In this document: positions 8,880 through 16,912 of the stretch, piece after piece
Layout of the letters: every line of letters starts with the position of its first letter
How positions within the stretch are numbered: the stretch's first letter is position 1
Translations under genes and position numbers: made by a program
The notes under the pieces: generated by a model
What the model saw: the letters and a program-made list of their open reading frames with translations, nothing else
Databases searched by the model: none
Told to the model about the DNA's origin: nothing
From: Aureimonas fodinaquatilis
Lineage (GTDB): Bacteria > Pseudomonadota > Alphaproteobacteria > Rhizobiales > Rhizobiaceae
Assembly (NCBI RefSeq): GCF_008369445.1
Contig: NZ_VTWH01000005.1
Location: 203,884-267,883, forward strand
Direction: 5' to 3'
Length of the DNA stretch: 64,000 nucleotides

Positions 8880-9884
8880 CTATTCCCATTCCAGTTCACT
8901 ATAGGCGGCAGATGCATTCTGTCCCTGATAATCGTCAAACAACAGCCATTTGCTACGCTCGGATGCCGCTGCCTCCGTTTGCGCCAGACCCAGCGATTGC
9001 CCTTGCGAGATGAAGGCGCGTGTATCATCTGCCAACTGGTTGAGGAATTGCTTCTGCGCATCAAGGCTGGTGTGCCAGTCTTCGGAAACCTGGCCATGGC
9101 CGGGTACGACGCGGTCTGCGGCAATGCCGGCAAGCTCCGGCATGATGGCAAGCCAGCCCTTCAGGCTGCCGTCCAGCGTCGGGACATGGCGAACAAACAG
9201 GAGATCACCGGCAAACAAGGTCCGGGTCCGGGTATCCAGCACCGTCAGGTCATTGTCGGTATGAGCGGTCGGCCATGCCTGAAGAACCAGCGTTCGATCT
9301 CCGAGGTCGATTTCCATTCGGTCATCAACACCAATATCGGGCAAGGCGAATTCAAATTCTGCCACCGGCTTTGCTTGTCTGCGCGCTTCCAACTCTGCGT
9401 AAAACTGTTTTCGTGCTTCCATGGACGCGGCAAAATTGTGATGCGCCACAAGCTCAGCGCCCTCCGCGGTCAGGCTGGCAGCCCCCGCACTGTGATCGGG
9501 GTGCATGTGGGTTAGAATAACATGGCTGATCGGCAGGTCCGTAACACTGGCCACCGCCGCGCGAATCTTCAAGCCAAATTCCGGCGAGCCGCCGCTGTCG
9601 ATCACTGCAACCGAAGAGTTGCCGATCACAAATCCGCTATTGGATGTGTTGCCATCGGTTTCAGGCGTGGGCAGTGCAATATCACCGATATGTGCATAGA
9701 CCCCCGGTGCGATGAGAGCAAAGGCCGGTTCGCCCGAACCTGCAAGGGCTGGCACATGCAGCACGAGTGCAAATGCGACAAGGACAAAGCCCGACGCTGC
9801 TTGAATTCGGGAAAAAATCCTCGTCGCAAATTTGAACGTTTTTAAAATAGAATCACTCCATCTAAACGTGTGGTTGAGGAACAA
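8880..9884 (-). CDS. Quinoprotein relay system zinc metallohydrolase (MBL fold, SoxH-related)
   Basis: A metallo-beta-lactamase-fold protein with the zinc motif THMHPDHSAG around residue 145, further ligands in PTAHTDND and LFAGDLLFV, and VVPGHG near residue 245. An N-terminal hydrophobic segment ending ...LHVPALAG predicts export. It belongs to the SoxH-like family tied to PQQ-dependent alcohol oxidation; the substrate is not known. The only initiation codon giving the full signal peptide is the TTG at 9884, without a clear ribosome binding site, so the start is doubtful. It pairs with the SoxYZ-like gene and lies divergent to xoxF. Confidence 0.83.
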   Translation of the reverse strand: MFLNHTFRWSDSILKTFKFATRIFSRIQAASGFVLVAFALVLHVPALAGSGEPAFALIAPGVYAHIGDIALPTPETDGNTSNSGFVIGNSSVAVIDSGGSPEFGLKIRAAVASVTDLPISHVILTHMHPDHSAGAASLTAEGAELVAHHNFAASMEARKQFYAELEARRQAKPVAEFEFALPDIGVDDRMEIDLGDRTLVLQAWPTAHTDNDLTVLDTRTRTLFAGDLLFVRHVPTLDGSLKGWLAIMPELAGIAADRVVPGHGQVSEDWHTSLDAQKQFLNQLADDTRAFISQGQSLGLAQTEAAASERSKWLLFDDYQGQNASAAYSELEWE

Positions 9885-10155
9885 ACATCGGTTGAATCAG
9901 CACGTCACAATGACGGTCGAGCCAAAATCAGCAAGATTGCATTTCACGGCAAAAGAAAATTCAAAACCAAATTTCAATAAATACATAATTGTTTGGCGAA
10001 TTGCCCGCCATGAAGCTTTCACATCACTGGGAATTTATATTTGAATGCTGAAGAATTACAAAACAATACCATTACACGCACATCGTAAGTGATATTTTGT
10101 GCAGCGCAATACATAACTATATGGCAATGCAACATTAAACTTTGCTTTTTGATAC
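9885..10155. other. AT-rich intergenic region between metallohydrolase and the xoxF-side RNA promoter
   Basis: No convincing gene is present. Base composition is clearly more AT-rich than in the flanking genes, with runs such as AATTTCAATAAATACATAATT near 9970-9990. It probably carries the promoter of the minus-strand metallohydrolase and upstream activator sites for the plus-strand unit, but I could not define individual sites. Confidence 0.5.
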
Positions 10156-10184
10156 TTGCACAATCAGAAAACTAAGCCTAGCTT
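10156..10184 (+). promoter_or_regulatory. Sigma70-type promoter upstream of the structured RNA and xoxF
   Basis: TTGCAC at 10156-10161 and TAGCTT at 10179-10184 are separated by exactly 17 bases. The predicted start, about seven bases later (near 10191), coincides with the first base pair of the long inverted repeat of the RNA described next. It could drive a free small RNA, a long xoxF leader, or both. Confidence 0.6.
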
Positions 10185-10190
10185 AATCCT

Positions 10191-10315
10191 TGGTTTCCGG
10201 CTTCAAGTCTGCCGATGTTGGGAGCGTCGGCGGTTCTCGAAGGCCTCGGTAGGGCGAAATTTAACGGTGCCCACCAGGACCCCTATTGGCGGTCGTGACA
10301 CGCTGCCGGAAACCG
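10191..10315 (+). ncRNA. Structured RNA before xoxF: 6S RNA-like, or xoxF leader
   Basis: GGTTTCCGGC at 10192-10201 pairs perfectly with GCCGGAAACC at 10304-10313, closing a region of about 120 bases with further internal helices. These include GCCGAT / GTCGGC near 10211-10231 and GGT-A-GGGC / GCCCACC near 10248-10276. A short hairpin GCGGT / ACCGC follows at about 10343-10355. The promoter start falls exactly at the closing stem. The overall shape, and the GGTGCCCACC and CGTGACAC segments, remind me of alphaproteobacterial 6S RNA, though I cannot confirm that from memory. Only 79 bases separate the stem from xoxF, so the RNA may instead be the 5' leader of xoxF. Confidence 0.5.
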
Positions 10316-10392
10316 TCCCCATCAGGAATAGCGATTAACGTGCGGTTGTTCGACCGCGCGCAGCCTGCTTACGCTTGTTTTGGGAGGAAACC

Positions 10393-12240
10393 GTGCTGAA
10401 ATCAACAACGAAGGCGGTCATCGCCTCGGCGATGCTGCTTGGTCTGGGTCAGGCCGCCAATGCCAATGATGCCTTGGCAGAATTGGGCAAAGATACGGCA
10501 AACTGGGTGATGCAGACCGGCGACTACGCCAATACCCGATATTCGCCGCTCAAGAACATCAATAAGGAAAATGTCGGAGATATGCAGGTTGCGTGGTCAT
10601 TCTCGACTGGCGTTCTGCGTGGTCATGAAGGCGGACCACTGATTATTGGCGACACAATGTACGTCCATACGCCTTTCCCCAATATCGTTTATGCGCTGGA
10701 TTTGAAGGAAGATGGCGCAATCAAATGGAAATATGAGCCACGGCAGGATGCCAGTGTCATCCCCGTCATGTGCTGTGACACGGTCAACCGTGGCGTGGCC
10801 TATGCACCGGCAGACGGCGACCAGCCGGCAAAAATAATCCTGCATCAAGCTGATACAACTGTTGTGGCATTGAATGCCGAAACGGGTGAGCAGATCTGGT
10901 CAGTCAAGAATGGCGATGCCGCAAAAGGGGAAACGGGCACAGCCGCACCGGTGGTCATCAATGACAAGGTTTTCATCGGCATTTCCGGTGGTGAATTTGG
11001 CGTTCGTGGCTCTTTGACAGCCTATAATCTGAGCGATGGTTCACAGGCATGGCGGGCTTACTCCACAGGGCCAGACGCTGAAATGCTGTTTGACCCTGAA
11101 AAGACCATGGAGTTGGGCAAGCCGGTTGGAGCCGACTCTTCGCTGAATTCCTGGGAAGGGGATCAGTGGCAGATCGGTGGCGGCACCACTTGGGGTTGGT
11201 TTGCCTATGATCCGGAATTGAACCTGATCTATTACGGGTCCGGCAACCCATCGACCTGGAATCCATCTCAGCGCCCTGGCGACAACAAATGGTCGATGGC
11301 CATTTTTGCTCGCGATGCGGACACTGGCATGGCCAAATGGGTCTATCAGATGACGCCCCATGATGAATGGGATTTTGACGGCGTCAACGAGATGATCCTG
11401 GCGGATATTCCGGTGGATGGTCAGGAAAGAAAGGCACTCGTGCACTTTGACCGCAACGGTTTTGCCTACACGATGGATCGTGAAACCGGCGAATTGCTTG
11501 TGGCCAAGAAGTATGACCCGGTTGTAAACTGGGCTACGGAAGTGGTGATGGACAAGAATTCTGATCAGTATGGCCGCCCGCAAGTGGTGGATCAGTACTC
11601 AACGGAATTCAACGGCGAGGATGTCAACACAACCGGCATCTGCCCTGCAGCTCTTGGAACAAAAGACCAGCAGCCAGCGGCTTTCTCGCCGGATACCGGA
11701 CTGTTCTACGTGCCGACAAACCACGTCTGCATGGATTATGAACCATTCCGTGTGGCTTACACCGCGGGGCAGCCTTATGTGGGCGCAACCTTGTCGATGT
11801 ATCCTGCACCCAACAGCCATGGCGGCATGGGCAATTTCATTGCCTGGGATGCTGGCACCGGCGAAATCAAATGGTCTCTGCCAGAAAAATTCTCTGTCTG
11901 GTCAGGCGCCTTGGCCACAGCCGGCAATGTGGTGTTCTACGGAACGCTGGAAGGCTACCTCAAGGCGGTTGATGCCAACACGGGTGAAGAGCTTTACAAG
12001 TTCAAGACTCCGTCAGGCATTATCGGCAACGTCACCACATACGAGCATGATGGTCAGCAATATATCGCTGTTCTGTCTGGTATCGGTGGCTGGGCCGGTA
12101 TCGGACTTGCGGCTGGCCTGACAGACGCCAATGACGGTCTGGGTGCTGTGGGTGGTTACGCTGCACTGTCACGCTACACCGCCCTGGGCGGACAGCTGAC
12201 TGTGTTCACCGTTCCGGACCAGACAGCCGCTAACAATTGA
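10393..12240 (+). CDS. xoxF: Lanthanide-dependent PQQ methanol dehydrogenase XoxF
   Basis: A 615-residue precursor starting at GTG, with GGGAGGAAA upstream and a signal peptide ending near ...AANAN. It oxidises methanol (and formaldehyde) in the periplasm using PQQ and passes electrons to XoxG. The vicinal disulfide pair Cys127-Cys128 ([10 protein letters not shown]) and the tryptophan-docking repeats of the eight-bladed propeller are visible. In [11 protein letters not shown], the catalytic Asp327 is followed two residues later by Asp329; this extra aspartate marks lanthanide-using XoxF, where calcium MxaF has alanine. Overall sequence looks like the XoxF5 clade. xoxG and xoxJ follow. No mxaF is present in the window. 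Confidence 0.97.
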   Translation: MLKSTTKAVIASAMLLGLGQAANANDALAELGKDTANWVMQTGDYANTRYSPLKNINKENVGDMQVAWSFSTGVLRGHEGGPLIIGDTMYVHTPFPNIVYALDLKEDGAIKWKYEPRQDASVIPVMCCDTVNRGVAYAPADGDQPAKIILHQADTTVVALNAETGEQIWSVKNGDAAKGETGTAAPVVINDKVFIGISGGEFGVRGSLTAYNLSDGSQAWRAYSTGPDAEMLFDPEKTMELGKPVGADSSLNSWEGDQWQIGGGTTWGWFAYDPELNLIYYGSGNPSTWNPSQRPGDNKWSMAIFARDADTGMAKWVYQMTPHDEWDFDGVNEMILADIPVDGQERKALVHFDRNGFAYTMDRETGELLVAKKYDPVVNWATEVVMDKNSDQYGRPQVVDQYSTEFNGEDVNTTGICPAALGTKDQQPAAFSPDTGLFYVPTNHVCMDYEPFRVAYTAGQPYVGATLSMYPAPNSHGGMGNFIAWDAGTGEIKWSLPEKFSVWSGALATAGNVVFYGTLEGYLKAVDANTGEELYKFKTPSGIIGNVTTYEHDGQQYIAVLSGIGGWAGIGLAAGLTDANDGLGAVGGYAALSRYTALGGQLTVFTVPDQTAANN

Positions 12241-12258
12241 GTTGAATGACTCTGACAA

Positions 12259-12290
12259 CAAGGCCCGTTTTGTCGAACGGGCCTTGTTTC
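12259..12290 (+). terminator. Rho-independent terminator after xoxF
   Basis: A perfect 11-base stem (CAAGGCCCGTT at 12259-12269 with AACGGGCCTTG at 12276-12286), a six-base loop and a short T tract. Placed 19 bases after the xoxF stop, it may reduce readthrough into xoxG-xoxJ and let xoxF be expressed far above its partners. Confidence 0.8.
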
Positions 12291-12301
12291 GCTGATTTTC
12301 G

Positions 12302-12418
12302 CGGCTCAGGTCTGGACCGTTTCATGCGATCTCATGATCGGCAAAAGCTCCAGCTCCTTGGTTCGTCGCATTGTCCCGACGTTGAAGCGACACCGCTGCA
12401 ACCGGAACTGCTCCAGAA
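12302..12418. repeat. Dispersed intergenic palindromic repeat, copy 3 (degenerate)
   Basis: Reverse-orientation copy: GTTTCATGCGATCTCATGATC, then CTCCTTGGTTCGTCGCATTGTC, then TTGAAGCG and AACTGCTC. It fills the space between the xoxF terminator and the xoxG ribosome binding site. Confidence 0.6.
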
Positions 12419-12447
12419 AAGCAACGCATTCACTCAGGGAATACGCA

Positions 12448-13041
12448 ATGATAAAGCAAATGACGGCCCTGACTTCTGTTCTGTTTGTCATGACCGGACT
12501 GGCATGGGCACAGGCACCTGCAACCCCACCGGAAAACAGCGCTGCACCTGCAACGGATCAGCCGAAAGTTTCCGCCAACCCTTCGAAAGATACTGCCACG
12601 AACGGCAATGAGGGCACACAGGGGGAGGCCGCCAAATGGGTCGATTCCGCCGATGTGCCGACTTATCATATTGAGCCGGATGGCACGGCGGACTTCTATT
12701 CCTGGCGCGGCTATAAAAAATACACCGCCAATTGTTTCCAGTGCCACGGGCCGGATGGAATGGGGTCTTCCTTTGCCCCCAATCTGCTCGATTCACTCAA
12801 GCGGATGGACTATTATGAGTTCACCGGAATTGTGGTGGGTGGCCAGCAGAATGTCTGGAACACCAGCGGCAATTCCGTCATGCCCGCATGGGGCGAAGAC
12901 AAGAATGTCATGTGTTATCTGGACGCCATCTATGTTTACCTCAGAGGACGCGCTGATGGGGTTTACGGCCATGGGGAGCCCAAGCGTCCGCAGCCAAATG
13001 ACGAAGCGCGCGCGGTGGAAAACCAATGTCTCGGCTTCTGA
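12448..13041 (+). CDS. xoxG: Cytochrome c XoxG (cytochrome cL), XoxF electron acceptor
   Basis: A 197-residue precursor with signal peptide (cleavage after ...GLAWAQ), a Pro/Ala-rich linker to about residue 60 and one c-type heme domain. The heme motif is CFQCH (Cys96, Cys99, His100) and Met145 in SVMPAWG is the likely sixth ligand. Two more cysteines lie at 156 and 194. It takes electrons from XoxF in the periplasm and hands them to a smaller cytochrome and an oxidase. The ATG at 12448 follows CAGGGA; its end overlaps the start of xoxJ by 16 bases, so the two are coupled. Confidence 0.93.
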   Translation: MIKQMTALTSVLFVMTGLAWAQAPATPPENSAAPATDQPKVSANPSKDTATNGNEGTQGEAAKWVDSADVPTYHIEPDGTADFYSWRGYKKYTANCFQCHGPDGMGSSFAPNLLDSLKRMDYYEFTGIVVGGQQNVWNTSGNSVMPAWGEDKNVMCYLDAIYVYLRGRADGVYGHGEPKRPQPNDEARAVENQCLGF

Positions 13042-13874
13042 TGTTGACAGCCTGTGTTGCCTTGCTGGCTGTGGTGCCGGCAAGGGCTCAGGATCGCGAA
13101 TTCGGTGGGGCCATTGAGCTGGTCGATCCAGACGTGCTGCGGGTTTGCGCAGATCCCAACAGCTTGCCTTATTCAAACGAGGCAGGTGAGGGCTTTGAAA
13201 ACGAACTGGCGAATTTTCTGGCGGAAAAACTTGGCCGCAAGTCGGTAAGTTACACCTACTTTCCACAGGCGACCGGCTTTGTGCGGATGACGTTGGGCCT
13301 GCACCGCTGCGACATTATCATGAGTTACCCGCAGGGCGATGAGCTGGTGCAGAACACCAATGCCTATTATCGCACGGCCTATTCGCTGGTTTACCCCAAG
13401 GGATCGGACCTTGATGGTGTGGAAACGCTGGAAGATCCGCGCCTGAAGGACAAGGTCGTGGGCGTGGTAGCGGGCACACCGCCGGCCACATATCTGGCCA
13501 AGGCCGGCTTGATCGGCAAGGCCAAGGGCTATCAGCTGATGGTAGACACGCGGCTGGAAAATTCTGCCAAAAACATGATCACCGATCTGAACGAAGGGGA
13601 AATTGACGCGGCTGTTCTGTGGGGCCCTCTTGCGGGCTATTATGCCAGAGAGTCCGGTCGTGATTATGCGGTGGTGCCGCTTTTGAAAGAGCCGCGTGGC
13701 CCTGCAACTGTTTTCCGTATCACCATGGGGGTTCGCCCGTCTGATCAGGAATGGAAACGCACACTGAACCGCACGATTGCGGAAAATCAGGATGCTATCA
13801 ACGACATCCTGTTAAAATATGGGGTGCCGCTGCTGGATGAGCAGAACCGCCTGATTTCCAGCAAGGAAAACTAG
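13026..13874 (+). CDS. xoxJ: XoxJ, periplasmic solute-binding-like protein of methanol oxidation
   Basis: 282 residues with a signal peptide ending ...PARAQ and a type 2 periplasmic binding fold: VLRVCADPNSLPYS, GFENELANFLAE, the CDIIMSYPQG strand and IDAAVLWGPLAGYYA. Members of the MoxJ/XoxJ family are encoded with methanol dehydrogenases and are proposed to help activate or mature XoxF rather than import a solute; the mechanism is not settled. It starts within xoxG and ends two bases before the next gene, forming one transcription unit. Confidence 0.92.
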   Translation: MSRLLMLTACVALLAVVPARAQDREFGGAIELVDPDVLRVCADPNSLPYSNEAGEGFENELANFLAEKLGRKSVSYTYFPQATGFVRMTLGLHRCDIIMSYPQGDELVQNTNAYYRTAYSLVYPKGSDLDGVETLEDPRLKDKVVGVVAGTPPATYLAKAGLIGKAKGYQLMVDTRLENSAKNMITDLNEGEIDAAVLWGPLAGYYARESGRDYAVVPLLKEPRGPATVFRITMGVRPSDQEWKRTLNRTIAENQDAINDILLKYGVPLLDEQNRLISSKEN

Positions 13875-13876
13875 CG

Positions 13877-14413
13877 ATGTGCTGGCGCTGGGTCGGGCTG
13901 CTCCTGTTGCTCAGCACACCGGCTTTGGCGCAGACCATTCCAGAGCCGCAGAGCTATCGCGTAGAAGAGTATCGAGCGCCGACGCCCGCGACTTTACAAG
14001 GAGCCAAGGTGCTGGATACGGCAGAGGCCGCCGCCTTGTGGAAAGCCGGCTCAGCTAAATTTGTTGATGTCATGCCGCGCGCGCCAAAACCTGCTAACCT
14101 GCCGAAGGGCACGATCTGGCGGCCTGCCGAACGGCGTGGTATCCCCGGTTCAATCTGGCTGGTGGATACCGGCTATGGCGACCTTGCCCAATCGGTAGAG
14201 AGCTATTTTCAGCACGGGTTGCAGACGGCTACGAGTTCGAACCTTGCGCAGCCTGTTGTGTTTTACTGCCAGCGAAATTGCTGGATGAGCTGGAACGCCG
14301 CCCGACGTGCTGTGCACTTGGGTTATACGCAGGTGAAATGGTATCCCGAGGGCACAGATGGGTGGGCTGAGGCGGGCTTTCCGCTGGAGGTGCATGAGCC
14401 GTCAACGCTATAG
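13877..14413 (+). CDS. PQQ-dependent catabolism-associated CXXCW motif protein (rhodanese-like)
   Basis: 178 residues with a signal peptide (cleavage near ...ALAQ) and a rhodanese-like fold. The active-site segment is VFYCQRNCWMSWN with two cysteines three residues apart followed by Trp, the hallmark of a family found only beside PQQ-dependent alcohol oxidation genes. A second conserved block is WYPEGTDGWAEAG. The role is unknown; redox or sulfur transfer, possibly with the SoxYZ-like carrier, is plausible. It follows xoxJ by two bases. Its stop overlaps the stop of the opposing minus-strand gene by six bases. Confidence 0.88.
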   Translation: MCWRWVGLLLLLSTPALAQTIPEPQSYRVEEYRAPTPATLQGAKVLDTAEAAALWKAGSAKFVDVMPRAPKPANLPKGTIWRPAERRGIPGSIWLVDTGYGDLAQSVESYFQHGLQTATSSNLAQPVVFYCQRNCWMSWNAARRAVHLGYTQVKWYPEGTDGWAEAGFPLEVHEPSTL

Positions 14414-15181
14414 GGAATCCCTGAGCGTGCGGCCAAATGCGAACATTCGCTGCTCGATCAATATCGGCACTTCGCAGACATAGGTCAGCGAAAGCCGCCT
14501 TTCATCAAAGACCCGGGTCTGCCACAACAGAGCTTCCTGCTGGGCTTCCAGTTCTTTCAGGTCTGGTTGCGGCTGGCTCATCAATTGATCCAGTTTGCCG
14601 GTTTCTTCTCTTATGCGTGACGCCAGACCTTTTTGCTTGCTGGCATAGCGCACAATGCCCTGCACCACATCGGCCCGCTCGCGGTTGAACGTCGAAAGCA
14701 GCTCCGAAAACAGGGTTTGTGCACTGCTCTCTCTCTGGCTTTCCGGCAGGCTGGCAATGTAATCCCGCAATTGTTTTTCGCCCTCGGCCAGCGGCACACG
14801 GCGCTGTGCAACCTGCTGCACCAGGGCGCGTGTCTGTGCCGAGCGTTCCTGCTGGCCTCCATCCGCAGGAAAATCTGGCCAGATCTGCCCGGCGTCTATG
14901 CGCTCTACACGGCGCTGCACACATGGCCAGTCTGTACTGCCATGATGGGCGGGTGCGGCAATGGCCGGGTTGGCAGGCGCAGCTCGGGTCGGCTGACCCG
15001 TTGGGGCAGGGCCGGGAACCACGAAGCCATCGGGTACTGCACGTGGGGCAGGAGCACCCGTGGGTGCGGGGCCTGGGACAACAAAGCCATCAGGTACTTC
15101 CCGCGGGGCAGGAGCTTGCGCCATCGCCGATGTGGTGAACATGGCCAAAGCCAGAACCGAAGAACTGAAATGCAACATCAT
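14408..15181 (-). CDS. Exported protein with tandem proline-rich repeat, last gene of the Lut-like cluster
   Basis: 257 residues. After a signal peptide (ending about ...SAMAQ) come two almost identical 20-residue units at 23-42 and 43-62, each built on VPDGFVVPGPAPTG. An Ala/Pro linker follows, then an alpha-helical domain with segments such as YASKQKGLASRIREE and LKELEAQQEALLWQ. Cys85 and Cys240 could pair. I recognise no enzyme motif. It overlaps the permease gene by four bases, so it is co-translated with the ABC exporter-type genes. In Methylorubrum the equivalent cluster position is an exported protein of unknown role; a periplasmic helper of the transporter is my inference. Confidence 0.78.
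   Translation of the reverse strand: MMLHFSSSVLALAMFTTSAMAQAPAPREVPDGFVVPGPAPTGAPAPRAVPDGFVVPGPAPTGQPTRAAPANPAIAAPAHHGSTDWPCVQRRVERIDAGQIWPDFPADGGQQERSAQTRALVQQVAQRRVPLAEGEKQLRDYIASLPESQRESSAQTLFSELLSTFNRERADVVQGIVRYASKQKGLASRIREETGKLDQLMSQPQPDLKELEAQQEALLWQTRVFDERRLSLTYVCEVPILIEQRMFAFGRTLRDSL
14996..15115. repeat. Two-unit 60-base in-frame tandem repeat
   Basis: Two 60-base units encode residues 23-42 and 43-62 of the exported protein. The peptide units differ at one position (Glu versus Ala), while the DNA units differ at several synonymous sites, so the duplication is not brand new and the peptide is under selection. Confidence 0.85.
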
Positions 15182-16020
15182 TGGCGAGCTTCTCCTTTGC
15201 GGGCAATTGTGCCGCGCATGGGGTCATAGGCCAGAATTGCCAGCCCCAGAAAAAGGACCGTGCAACCGGCAACAACGCTGAAAGCCACCAGATTGAACTG
15301 ACCATACAGGGCAAACCGGATCAATTCCACCCCGTGAGTGAAGGGGTTGTACTGGCAGATATAATACAGAAGCGGAGAAGACTCGCGAATTCGCCACAAG
15401 GGGTAAAGGGCGGAAGAAGCAAAATACATCGGAAAAATGACAAAGTTCATCACCCCGGCAAAATTTTCGAGCTGGCGGACAAGCGAGGACAGCAACATGC
15501 CCAGGGAGCCCAGCATAAGACCAACGAGAACAATGGCGGGGAGAACAGTCACGTAACCGATTTCCGGTGGTTTCACGCGCCAGAAATAGGCAATAAGCAG
15601 AAACACATAGGCTTGCAGCACTGCAACAAGCACTCCGGCAAACAATTTGGAAACCAACAGAAACCAGCGCGGCAACGGGCTGACAAGCAAGGTCTTCATC
15701 GACCCGGTTTCCCGGTCATACACCATGGATAGAGACGATTGCATTCCGTTGAACAGCAGGATCATGCCAATGAGGCCGGGCGTTATGAAAACCTCATACA
15801 GAATATAGGTCTTGTAAGGTGCGATAATGGAAACGCCCAGCACCTGACGAAACCCGGCGGCAAAGATGAAAAGCCACAGCAATGGCCGCACCAGAGCCGA
15901 TATGAACCTTTCCCGCTGATGCAGAAACCGCAGAATTTCACGGCTGGCAATACCGTAGAAGCACCGCCAGTAATGAATGGCGCCAAGCTTTTGGGGGTTG
16001 GGTGCAACGGGCGCGTTCAT
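15178..16020 (-). CDS. ABC transporter permease, quinoprotein/lanthanide cluster (LutF-like)
   Basis: A 280-residue ABC-2-type permease with six hydrophobic helices: LLWLFIFAAGF near residue 50, the GLIGMILLFNGM region near 80, and further helices to about 260. The ABC-2 block LVRQLENFAGVMNFVIFPMYF near 190 is typical. It belongs to the permease family found with PQQ alcohol dehydrogenases; the Methylorubrum extorquens homologue lies in the lut cluster required for lanthanide use. It overlaps the ATPase gene by four bases upstream. The direction of transport is not evident: the ABC-2 fold is typical of exporters, although the cluster also encodes a binding protein. Confidence 0.85.
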   Translation of the reverse strand: MNAPVAPNPQKLGAIHYWRCFYGIASREILRFLHQRERFISALVRPLLWLFIFAAGFRQVLGVSIIAPYKTYILYEVFITPGLIGMILLFNGMQSSLSMVYDRETGSMKTLLVSPLPRWFLLVSKLFAGVLVAVLQAYVFLLIAYFWRVKPPEIGYVTVLPAIVLVGLMLGSLGMLLSSLVRQLENFAGVMNFVIFPMYFASSALYPLWRIRESSPLLYYICQYNPFTHGVELIRFALYGQFNLVAFSVVAGCTVLFLGLAILAYDPMRGTIARKGEARQ

Positions 16021-16787
16021 GCGATGGTGCCTCGCGCTGGGGCCATTGTTGTCAACCGCGTGTACGCTTCGCCAATATTGCCGGCGTCTTCAGCTTCCAC
16101 AATATCGCGGCTGGCACCTTCTGCCAGCACCTGGCCATGATGCAAAATCACAACACGGTCCGTGGCATCAATTTCGTCGATCAGGTGAGTTGCCCAAAGA
16201 ACGCTGACCCCTTCCCTGGCCACAAGTTCACGGACAGTGCGAATGATTTCGGCCCTTGCCGCTATATCCAGCCCGACGGTTGGCTCGTCCAGAAGGATCA
16301 GCCGGGGGCGGTGCATGAAGGCACGGACAATTTCGACCCGGCGCAATTGTCCGCCGGATAATGTGCGCGCTTTATCGCCCATGCGGTCTGCCAGAACGGT
16401 ACCCGCCAGAATTTCAACCGCTCTTTGGCGGGCCTGACTTCGGGACATGCCGTGCAGTGCTGCGTGGTATTGCAGATTCTGCCGGATCGAGAGGTCGAGA
16501 TCCAGCGTGCGGCCCTGAAACACGACGCCCATTGCAGCCAATGCCTGGCTGGGGCGGGTTGAAACATCATGGCCCATAACTCGCACAGCACCATGACGAG
16601 GTGTGAACAGACGGGTGATGAGCGAGAACAACGTGCTTTTTCCGGCACCATTCGGGCCGAGCAGGGCGGTAAAGCTGCCTTGTGGAACGATGAAGGACAC
16701 ATCATCCAAAGCCCGGCGCGCGCCGTAGGAGTGGCTGACCCCTTCGACTTCCAGAGCCGGTGATACTCTACGCGTTTTCGGGTCCAT
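16017..16787 (-). CDS. ABC transporter ATP-binding protein, quinoprotein/lanthanide cluster (LutE-like)
   Basis: 256 residues with Walker A GPNGAGKST near residue 43, Q-loop VVFQGRTLD, signature LSGGQLRRVE, Walker B LILLDEPTVGLD and switch ATHLIDE. It matches the ATPase subfamily found beside PQQ-dependent dehydrogenases. It would energise the adjacent permease. It overlaps that gene by four bases (ATGA-type), so the stoichiometry is probably coupled. The start at 16787 directly abuts a palindromic repeat at 16789-16891, so the five-gene string is interrupted by a repeat and not by a long promoter region. Confidence 0.9.
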   Translation of the reverse strand: MDPKTRRVSPALEVEGVSHSYGARRALDDVSFIVPQGSFTALLGPNGAGKSTLFSLITRLFTPRHGAVRVMGHDVSTRPSQALAAMGVVFQGRTLDLDLSIRQNLQYHAALHGMSRSQARQRAVEILAGTVLADRMGDKARTLSGGQLRRVEIVRAFMHRPRLILLDEPTVGLDIAARAEIIRTVRELVAREGVSVLWATHLIDEIDATDRVVILHHGQVLAEGASRDIVEAEDAGNIGEAYTRLTTMAPARGTIA

Positions 16788-16788
16788 T

Positions 16789-16891
16789 AAAGCATTTCTG
16801 GTTCAAACGGAATCGTTCTAACGGCTGGACAATGCGACAAAACAGAAAGTTGGAGCGTTTCAGATGACCGTTTGATCACCCGAAACGCTTT
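16789..16891. repeat. Dispersed intergenic palindromic repeat, copy 4
   Basis: AGCATTTCTGGTTCAAACGGAATCG orientation, followed by GGACAATGCGACAAAACAGAAAG, and a closing palindrome GCGTTTCAGATGA / TCACCCGAAACGC. Located between the poly-aspartate protein gene and the ATPase gene of the same cluster, inside a probable transcription unit. Confidence 0.75.
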
Positions 16892-16912
16892 ATTATAGTC
16901 GCGCAGGTGGGT

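Noticed and set aside
10156..10338. A 60-codon open frame before xoxF
   Set aside because: It coincides with the promoter and the inverted-repeat RNA, starts at the -35 element and shows no protein-like pattern.
10393..12240. Annotation as calcium-type MxaF methanol dehydrogenase
   Set aside because: The DFD pattern with the extra Asp and the following xoxG/xoxJ fit XoxF; no mxaI small subunit gene follows.
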